In this document: in pieces, positions 58,155-64,000 of the stretch
Numbering within the stretch: position 1 is the first letter of the stretch
Layout of the letters: each line of letters starts with the position of its first letter
Source of the DNA: Clostridia bacterium
GTDB taxonomy: Bacteria; Bacillota; Clostridia; Christensenellales; Borkfalkiaceae
Direction of reading: 5' to 3'
DNA: 64,000 bases
Assembly: GCA_017536205.1 (NCBI GenBank)
Contig: JAFXHX010000001.1
Location: forward strand, 1 to 64,000
Made by a program: the position numbers and the translations under genes
Notes under the pieces: model-generated
What the model was told of the DNA's origin: nothing
The model's database searches: none
Seen by the model: only the letters and a program-made list of their open reading frames with translations

Positions 58155-58590
58155 CCGTTACTAAAACGGTAATTTTTGCTATTGCATCGGGTAAAAGTTT
58201 AACTTCAACTTGGGTGCTACCAAGCGATTTAATAGGCTCTTTTAAAAGTATATTCTTTCTATCAATTTCAAAGCCTTTTTCTAGAAGTTTTTCGTTAATT
58301 TCCTTACTAGTTACCGAGCCGAAAATCTTGCCGTTATCGCCCGTTTTTATTTTAATTTCAACTTGCGTGCCGTTTATGTTTTTAGCAAGTTCTTTAAGCG
58401 CCTTAATTTCTTCTTGTTTGTGGAAAGTTTGCGCGTCTTTTTTAATATTTAAACTGTTTACTTTAACCGAAGTTGCTTCTTCTGCAAGCCCTTTTTTAAT
58501 AAGGCAGTTTCTAGCGTAACCATCTGCAACTTCTTTAATTTCGCCGGCTTTACCCGTTCCTTTAACGTCTTTAAGTAAAATAACTTTCAT
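58147..58590 (-). CDS. rplI: 50S ribosomal protein L9
   Basis: 147 residues from [20 protein letters not shown] at 58590: N-terminal domain with [21 protein letters not shown], central helix, C-terminal domain with [17 protein letters not shown]9 binds 23S rRNA domain V. In many Firmicutes rplI is next to rpsR or dnaB; here it is on the opposite strand of the rpsF operon. Confidence 0.96.
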   Translation of the reverse strand: MKVILLKDVKGTGKAGEIKEVADGYARNCLIKKGLAEEATSVKVNSLNIKKDAQTFHKQEEIKALKELAKNINGTQVEIKIKTGDNGKIFGSVTSKEINEKLLEKGFEIDRKNILLKEPIKSLGSTQVEVKLLPDAIAKITVLVTAL

Positions 58591-58687
58591 AATAATTCTC
58601 CTTAACTTTATGATACAACAAATATGTAAGTTTGTCAACGCATAAATTGCCCCAAAAAGCCTATACTTTTAGCGAAAGGGGGTTAAA

Positions 58688-58831
58688 ATGAAAAACTGTA
58701 TAGACTGCGACGTTACCGACTGCATGTTTAACAAACTTGGAAAAGAATGCACGCTTGGTGGCGTTAAAATTACAAAAGACCACCACGATTTTACCTTTTG
58801 TGGAAGTTTTAAACAAAAGATGTTAGACTAA
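58688..58831 (+). CDS. DUF1540-type small cysteine-rich protein
   Basis: 47 residues: MKNCIDCDVTDCMFNKLGKE, then CTLGGVKITKDHHDF and TFCGSFKQKMLD. The spacing C-x2-C-x4-C-x8-C and the terminal C-x-SF match DUF1540, a presumed metal-binding domain found in Clostridia and Bacilli. GGGGG lies before the ATG and a terminator follows directly. Confidence 0.82.
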   Translation: MKNCIDCDVTDCMFNKLGKECTLGGVKITKDHHDFTFCGSFKQKMLD

Positions 58832-58856
58832 AAAGCACCGTTTGGTGCTTTTTTTA
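58831..58856 (+). terminator. Terminator of the DUF1540 gene
   Basis: AAAAGCACC / GGTGCTTTTTTT hairpin at the stop codon. Confidence 0.85.
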
Positions 58857-58874
58857 ATTACGTTCGTAATTACT

Positions 58875-58903
58875 TTGACAACTTTTTATTCGTATGGTAA
58901 AAT
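58875..58903 (+). promoter_or_regulatory. Promoter of the Lrp/aminotransferase pair
   Basis: TTGACA (58875-58880), 17 bases, TAAAAT (58898-58903), about 30 bases before the Lrp start. Confidence 0.82.
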
Positions 58904-58934
58904 ATTAAATAATAAAATTATTTAAGGTGAAGTT

Positions 58935-59420
58935 ATGAACGAATTAAAAAAGCAACTTATAAACTACCTTTCTGAAGATAGTAGATATACGTACAAGCAA
59001 CTTGCTATGATGACGGGCGCTACTAGTGAGCAGGTTGAAACGGCAATTAAAGAACTTGAAAGCGAAAAGGTTATTTTAAAATATTCAACCGTAGTTAATA
59101 CCGATAAATACGAATCGGGCAGTGTCGACGCGCTTATTCAAGTTTCGGTAAAGCCACAAAAATTAAAGGGGTTTGACGCGCTTGCCGAAGAACTTTGCGC
59201 TTTTGAAGAAGTTCAAAGTTTATATCTTATAAGTGGTGGTTTCGACCTTTGCGTTATAGTTAAGGCAAAAGATTTAGCGTCGGTTGCACGTTTCGTTTCC
59301 GAAAAACTTTCGGGTATTGACGGTGTTATTAGCGTATCTAGCCACTTTATTTTAAAGAAATATAAAATAGAAGGTCAGGCAACTACGTCGCCGTCGAGTG
59401 ACAGACAAATCGTTTTATGA
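58935..59420 (+). CDS. Lrp/AsnC family regulator
   Basis: 161 residues: N-terminal winged HTH (about 1-60; YTYKQLAMMTGATSEQVETAIKELE) and a RAM ligand-binding domain (about 65-145; ALIQVSVKPQK, EEVQSLYLISGGFDLCVIVKA). A short polar tail follows. Lrp proteins bind amino acids to control their metabolism. It overlaps the aminotransferase start by an ATGA, so it likely regulates that enzyme and itself. Confidence 0.9.
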   Translation: MNELKKQLINYLSEDSRYTYKQLAMMTGATSEQVETAIKELESEKVILKYSTVVNTDKYESGSVDALIQVSVKPQKLKGFDALAEELCAFEEVQSLYLISGGFDLCVIVKAKDLASVARFVSEKLSGIDGVISVSSHFILKKYKIEGQATTSPSSDRQIVL

Positions 59421-60592
59421 GAGATTTCGTTAGCAAAAAAGCACGCGATTTAAAACCTAGTGGAATAAGAAAGTTTTTCGACCTTTGCCAAGGCTCGAAA
59501 GACATTATTTCGCTTGGCGTTGGCGAGCCCGACTTTATAACCCCGTGGCAAATTAGCGATGCGGGCATTAAAACGATTAAGGCGGGCAAAACGCAATACA
59601 CGTCTAACAAGGGTTTAGAATCGCTTCGCGAAGAGATTTCGCTTTACCTTAAAAACAGATACTCGGTTTGCTACGATAAAGAAGAAATTATGGTTACCGT
59701 TGGCGCAAGCGAGGCAATCGACGTTGCGCTTCGTGCTACTATCGACGAGGGCGACGAGGTTTTAGTTCCACTTCCTAGTTACGTTTCTTACGCGCCTTGC
59801 GTTGAACTTTGTGGTGGCGTTGCAGTGGGCGTTCCCTGCACGGCTGAAAACGGGTTTAAACTAACGCCGGAATTACTAGAAAGCGTTATAACTCCAAAAA
59901 CCAAGGCTTTAATTTTTCCGTTCCCCAACAACCCAACGGGTGCTATTATGGAAAAAGAATACGTTGAAAAACTCGTTCCTATAATTGAAAAGCACGACCT
60001 TTTAGTTATTAGTGACGAGATTTATAGCGAACTTACTTACGGGCAAAACCATTTTTCAATAGCGAGCATGCCGGGAATGGCAGAACGCACGGTATATATA
60101 AGTGGTTTTTCAAAGGCGTTTGCGATGACGGGTTGGCGCATAGGTTACGTTTGCGCAAAAAACCCCGTGCTGAGCGCAATGCTTAAAATACATCAATATT
60201 CGCTTATTTGCGCCCCTATCTTTTCGCAGTACGCTGCGCTTGAAGGGTTAATCGTTTCAAAAAACGACGATTATTCCGTTGTAGAAACTATGCGCAACGA
60301 ATACGACAGGCGCCGTAAGTTTATGATAAGTGCGTTTAATGAAATGGGGCTTACTTGCTTTGAGCCAAAAGGTGCGTTTTACGTTTTCCCGTGCGTTAAA
60401 ATAACGGGGCTTACGGGCGAGCAGTTTGCCGAACGCCTTTTAAAAGAAAAGCGAGTGGCGGTAGTTCCGGGCGACGCGTTCGGTGAAAGCGGAAAGTATT
60501 TTATTCGCTGTTCATACGCTTATTCTATGAAATCGCTTATCGACGCAACCGATAAAATACGCGAGTTTGTAAAAAGCGTGGTTGACAATTAA
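59417..60592 (+). CDS. Class I/II PLP-dependent aminotransferase
   Basis: 391 residues of fold-type I: ISLGVGEPDFITPWQISDAG, YTSNKGLESLREEI, FPFPNNPTGAIM, the PLP-Lys segment ISGFSKAFAMTGWRIGY and the C-terminal FIRCSYAYSMKSLIDAT. It resembles the aspartate/aromatic (PatA/AspC-like) subgroup. Exact substrate is not visible. Translationally coupled to the Lrp-type regulator. Confidence 0.92.
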   Translation: MRDFVSKKARDLKPSGIRKFFDLCQGSKDIISLGVGEPDFITPWQISDAGIKTIKAGKTQYTSNKGLESLREEISLYLKNRYSVCYDKEEIMVTVGASEAIDVALRATIDEGDEVLVPLPSYVSYAPCVELCGGVAVGVPCTAENGFKLTPELLESVITPKTKALIFPFPNNPTGAIMEKEYVEKLVPIIEKHDLLVISDEIYSELTYGQNHFSIASMPGMAERTVYISGFSKAFAMTGWRIGYVCAKNPVLSAMLKIHQYSLICAPIFSQYAALEGLIVSKNDDYSVVETMRNEYDRRRKFMISAFNEMGLTCFEPKGAFYVFPCVKITGLTGEQFAERLLKEKRVAVVPGDAFGESGKYFIRCSYAYSMKSLIDATDKIREFVKSVVDN

Positions 60593-60610
60593 GAAAAGTG
60601 GTAATATAAT
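60582..60610 (+). promoter_or_regulatory. Consensus promoter of the repeat protein gene
   Basis: TTGACA (60582-60587), 17 bases, TATAAT (60605-60610). It overlaps the last codons of the aminotransferase gene. Confidence 0.88.
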
Positions 60611-60653
60611 AAAATTAAAGATAAATCTTTAAAGGTATTTAAAAGGAGATATT

Positions 60654-63600
60654 ATGGGTAATTTTTTCAAAAGAACGATATCCTTTATTCTCGGTATGAT
60701 ATTTATGCTCGTGGTGCTAGTTGGCGGTGTTGCCGGCGGTGCTTACTGGGCGTTTAAAAACTTAACGCTTGAAAAGGTGGGCGTTCTTCCTGAAGAAGGC
60801 GATTTTGGCGAACTTGGCTCGTGGACTATTGAAGACTGGTATGCAACTATTGCAAACGCTTCAACTAACCCCGAAGGCTTTACCTTAAAAACGCTTGAAG
60901 ACAACGGCCTTGACCTTAACGGTATGTTTGCATCTATGGGCGTTGACCTTGAAACTGCAAACCCAAAAGACGTTGCTTCGCTTAAAAACGTTTCGGTTAT
61001 AACCTTAATGGGTGGCGATTTTTCAAACGTTTCGCTCGGCGCAGTGCTCCCGTTTATTCCTAACAATCAAGAAACGGGCAACCCCGTTGTGTTTAGTGAA
61101 GGCGCGCGCCAACTTTTAAGAACGTATACGGTTAGCGATATTTTAAATAGCGACCCCATAACGGGTAAGCCAAGAATATTAAGCATTCTTCGCCAACTTC
61201 CCGTTGGTAGTTTACTTCCCGACGCTTATACCGAAACCTTGCAAGGCGCAAGTTACGTTTACGAATCAACTCACAAGGGTTTAAACCTTTTAGGTAACGT
61301 TAAACTTTCCGTTATTACCGACGTTATTGAAGGAACGCCCTTTGACCTTGCTAACCTTTTAATAAACGGCGAACTTAAAGAAATAGGCGAAAAACAACTT
61401 CGTGAAGTTATTGCGTCTTTCAGCGCAACCGATGATGAAACCTATCAAAACGCATACGACGGGTTGTCGGCGCTTGGCGATATGCTCGTTAAAGACCTTT
61501 ACGTTTACGACGAAGAAAATAGCAAGTTCGTGTTCAATATGGAAGGAGTTATGAATAGCTTTACCGTTGGCTCGCTTATGGGTTTAACTCTTTGCTCAGA
61601 AGACGAAGATTGTAAAGTACATACCGACGTTAACGATTGTAACGGCGAACTTTACGATAACGAAGGCAACGTTGCCGAAATGCCGGGCATTGAAGGCGAC
61701 GTTATGAAAAATATAGTGACTATGCCCATTATGTCGCTTATCGCAGGTGGTTTTTCACTCGACGCTTTAATCGACGGAGTTTACCTTGGTAAAGCGTTCG
61801 GTTATCAAATAGGCACTAACGGCGGTTATTGTAACGAAGACTGTGCTACCGAACACGACCACGCTTTCTACTGGGTAGATAGCGAAGATAAGTTCGTTGG
61901 CGAACTTTTCAATAAACTTGCTAACGTAAGTTTAACGGGTGTAATTTCTGGCAATTTAGATATTAACGGAATAATTAACACCACCAAAATAGGCGATATA
62001 TTCGGCTACGTTTATAGCGAAACTAACTCTCGTTGGGAAACTAGTGACGGCGCTCCCGTTCCTAACGACACTATTAACGATAAGATTTTATACGGCTTAT
62101 ACGGCAAAACTATTAACGACCTTTCTTCTGGTCTTGACCTTGCCGAACTTTTACAAGGCGTTTACCTTGGCGAAGCACTCGGTTATGAAATCGGCGCTAA
62201 ATCGGGCTACTGCGTAGACGGTTGCGCTACCGAACACGACCACAATTTCTACTGGGTAGACGGTAGTGGTAAGTTTGTTGGCGAACTTTATAACAAACTT
62301 GCAAACGTTGCACTTTCAGGCGTAATTACGGGCGACTTAAACCTTGAAGGTATTGTAAACACCACGAAAATTGGCGATATATTCGGTTACGTTTACGACG
62401 AAGTTGACGCCCGTTGGGAAACTAGTGACGGAACTGCCGTTCCTAACGAAGAAATTAGCGATAAGATTTTATACGCATTATACGGCAAAACTATTGAAGA
62501 CTTATCTTCTGGGCTTGACGTTGGCTCGCTTTTAGAAGACGCTTATCTTGGCGAAACGTTCGGTTATGAAATCGGCGCTAAATCGGGCTACTGCGTAGAC
62601 GGTTGCGCTACCGAACACGACCATAATTTCTACTGGATAAATGCAGATGGTGAGTTCGTTGGCGAACTTTACAATAAACTTGCTAACCAAAGTTTAAAGG
62701 GCGTTATTAACGGAACGCTTGACATAAACGGCATAATTAACACCACTAAAATAGGCGACATATTCGGCTACGTTTACGACGACGTTGACGCTCGTTGGGA
62801 AACGGCTGAAGGAACTCCCGTAAGCAAAGTTACCGTTTCAGATAAAGTGTTATACGCTTTATACGGTAAAACCGTTAACGATTTATCTTCTGGGCTTAAC
62901 CTTGCCGAACTTTTAGACGGCATCGTGCTCGGTGAACTTTTAGGCTACACGAAGTGCACCCAAACTTCTACTTGCCCCGTTCACGGCGCAAACGAATGTA
63001 ACGGCAAATGGTATAATGGCACTACCGAAGTAGACGCGTTATACAACACGCTTTCTAATATTTCTATGTCGGGCCTTATAAACGGCACCGTTGATATAGA
63101 AGGTTCGATATCGGGGCTTTACGTTGGCGAACTTATGGGTTACAAACTCGATGGTGGCGTTTGGAAAAATAACGGCGTAGAGATAGGCGAAGTTCAAAAA
63201 ATGCTTGCCGAAATTACCATTGGCGACATTTTAGAAGGTAACCTTAATTTAACTTCAAAAATCAACGGCTTAAAACTTGGCGATTTAATAGACGCTAAGG
63301 GAAATAAAATACTTACCTACCTTATAAACACTAACACTACGGTTGGTGGTCTTGCTAGCGCAGTAGACGGTATGGAAATACAAGACGTATTAACCATTAA
63401 CCCTTCAAACAAAGTGCTTTACGCCCTTATAGGAACAAAGGTTAACGAACTTCCTAACGCAATTAACACCCTTGAAATAGGCAAAATGATGGGCTACGAA
63501 TACGATGCTGATAAAGGCTACTGGGTAGACGGTTTGGGCGATAAAGTTAGTGGAATTGAAGGTAAACTCGCAGGGCTTAAAGTAAGCGATTTATCAAGCG

Positions 63601-63962
63601 GTGGAATTGAAAGTCTTACCTTCGTTCTTGGCGACGTGTTAGACGAGTCGGCGCTTTCAAGCGGTGCGTTTGCGCTTATTGACTGCACGGGTTACGATAG
63701 CGTTGCAGATATACCCGTTTCTAAACTTTCAGGCGCGTTGACTAGCGGTATTAACAAGGCAACTTATTTCGAACTTGTAACTTACGGAATTATTTCGGCG
63801 GTAAACAACGAAGCAACGCTTGATAAATTATTCCTTACTAAAAAGGAAGACGGTGCTCCTGTGTTCACGTCGACTACCGAGTCGCACGCATACTGGACGG
63901 GGCTTACCGTAACGGCGCTTATGAACGAAGTTGTAGACCTTATAGGTAGTTACATAAGTTAA
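60654..63962 (+). CDS. Large membrane-anchored protein with three 127-residue repeats
   Basis: 1102 residues; family not recognised. Residues 5-37 form a single N-terminal membrane helix (ISFILGMIFMLVVLVGGVAG), so most of the protein lies on one side, probably outside. The N-terminal third (about 45-375) has LGxLLP-like and VSDIL segments. Three consecutive units follow at residues 378-504, 505-631 and 632-758, each with GYC-x3-CATEHDH-x-FYW, NTTKIGDIFGYVY, RWET, and LYGKTI-x-DLSSGL. A fourth degenerate unit has CTQTSTCPVHG and ECNGKWYNG. The repeated Cys and His residues could bind metal or form disulfides. It has its own promoter and terminator. Confidence 0.85.
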   Translation: MGNFFKRTISFILGMIFMLVVLVGGVAGGAYWAFKNLTLEKVGVLPEEGDFGELGSWTIEDWYATIANASTNPEGFTLKTLEDNGLDLNGMFASMGVDLETANPKDVASLKNVSVITLMGGDFSNVSLGAVLPFIPNNQETGNPVVFSEGARQLLRTYTVSDILNSDPITGKPRILSILRQLPVGSLLPDAYTETLQGASYVYESTHKGLNLLGNVKLSVITDVIEGTPFDLANLLINGELKEIGEKQLREVIASFSATDDETYQNAYDGLSALGDMLVKDLYVYDEENSKFVFNMEGVMNSFTVGSLMGLTLCSEDEDCKVHTDVNDCNGELYDNEGNVAEMPGIEGDVMKNIVTMPIMSLIAGGFSLDALIDGVYLGKAFGYQIGTNGGYCNEDCATEHDHAFYWVDSEDKFVGELFNKLANVSLTGVISGNLDINGIINTTKIGDIFGYVYSETNSRWETSDGAPVPNDTINDKILYGLYGKTINDLSSGLDLAELLQGVYLGEALGYEIGAKSGYCVDGCATEHDHNFYWVDGSGKFVGELYNKLANVALSGVITGDLNLEGIVNTTKIGDIFGYVYDEVDARWETSDGTAVPNEEISDKILYALYGKTIEDLSSGLDVGSLLEDAYLGETFGYEIGAKSGYCVDGCATEHDHNFYWINADGEFVGELYNKLANQSLKGVINGTLDINGIINTTKIGDIFGYVYDDVDARWETAEGTPVSKVTVSDKVLYALYGKTVNDLSSGLNLAELLDGIVLGELLGYTKCTQTSTCPVHGANECNGKWYNGTTEVDALYNTLSNISMSGLINGTVDIEGSISGLYVGELMGYKLDGGVWKNNGVEIGEVQKMLAEITIGDILEGNLNLTSKINGLKLGDLIDAKGNKILTYLINTNTTVGGLASAVDGMEIQDVLTINPSNKVLYALIGTKVNELPNAINTLEIGKMMGYEYDADKGYWVDGLGDKVSGIEGKLAGLKVSDLSSGGIESLTFVLGDVLDESALSSGAFALIDCTGYDSVADIPVSKLSGALTSGINKATYFELVTYGIISAVNNEATLDKLFLTKKEDGAPVFTSTTESHAYWTGLTVTALMNEVVDLIGSYIS
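61785..62927 (+). repeat. Three tandem 381-base coding repeats
   Basis: In-frame units 61785-62165, 62166-62546 and 62547-62927 encode similar 127-residue blocks starting LGxxxGYxIG; units 2 and 3 are the most alike. Divergence at third positions indicates that they are not a very recent duplication. Confidence 0.9.
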
Positions 63963-63968
63963 AAAACT

Positions 63969-63996
63969 AAACGGCAGAAAACCTCTGCCGTTTTTT
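63969..63996 (+). terminator. Terminator of the repeat protein gene
   Basis: AAACGGCAGA / TCTGCCGTTTTTT hairpin just after the stop. Confidence 0.88.
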
Positions 63997-64000
63997 CCGT

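Overview
The window looks like chromosomal DNA from an anaerobic, fermentative low-GC Firmicute of class Clostridia, probably an uncultured gut or rumen lineage. Supporting signs are a ferredoxin-dependent 2-oxoacid oxidoreductase, two radical-SAM/glycyl-radical systems, a membrane pyrophosphatase, three T-box leaders, many short hairpin-plus-T-run terminators and textbook -35/-10 promoters. The standard bacterial code applies: TGA is the real stop at several ATGA-type gene junctions. I saw no rRNA, tRNA, CRISPR array, insertion sequence or prophage. The genus cannot be named from the sequence alone.

Layout. 1-966: end of a CoA-disulfide-reductase/rhodanese gene. 1086-8710: polysaccharide-degradation cluster (AraC regulator, GHL6-like glycoside hydrolase, AGE-family epimerase, unknown beta-propeller, heparinase II/III-like lyase) whose three promoter regions share a TTGCAA/TGTAATG motif. 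8909-10410: PHP phosphoesterase and DeoR regulator, divergent from 10613-24662, a complete glycyl-radical-enzyme microcompartment operon. In that operon an aldolase would make lactaldehyde, which is reduced to 1,2-propanediol, dehydrated by the glycyl radical enzyme, and oxidised via PduP, PduL and AckA to propionate. Shell proteins, a PduS/PduT-type electron route, a EutP/PduV GTPase and, at the 3' end, a ParA-type ATPase with a small basic partner follow. That last pair resembles a McdAB positioning system. 24705-31034: GH35 galactosidase, UppP, SDR, glycerol kinase and lipase-like hydrolase. 31072-36800: CapD-like dehydratase with an in-frame TGA, membrane pyrophosphatase, uronate isomerase.

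37514-52481 holds three T-box-led transcription units. One (Leu codon CUC) drives a LeuA-like protein that has lost its catalytic motifs, a TIM-barrel/acyl-CoA-synthetase fusion and an amidohydrolase. Another drives an XRE-cupin-acyl-CoA-synthetase fusion, a MinD-like ATPase, a four-subunit 2-oxoacid:ferredoxin oxidoreductase and IlvE. The third drives a second XRE-cupin-acyl-CoA-synthetase. Because T-boxes respond to amino-acid shortage, I infer amino-acid synthesis from carboxylic acids (acid to acyl-CoA, reductive carboxylation to 2-oxoacid, transamination) rather than amino-acid degradation.

52955-63962: LURP-one-like protein, radical-SAM pair, rpsF-ssb-rpsR, rplI, a DUF1540 protein, Lrp regulator plus aminotransferase, and a membrane-anchored protein with three 127-residue repeats. 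Two gene-free stretches (36801-37463 and 57131-57518) carry a dispersed repeat whose variable arms keep base-pairing from copy to copy. This is strong evidence for a folded RNA or DNA element that I cannot assign to a known family.
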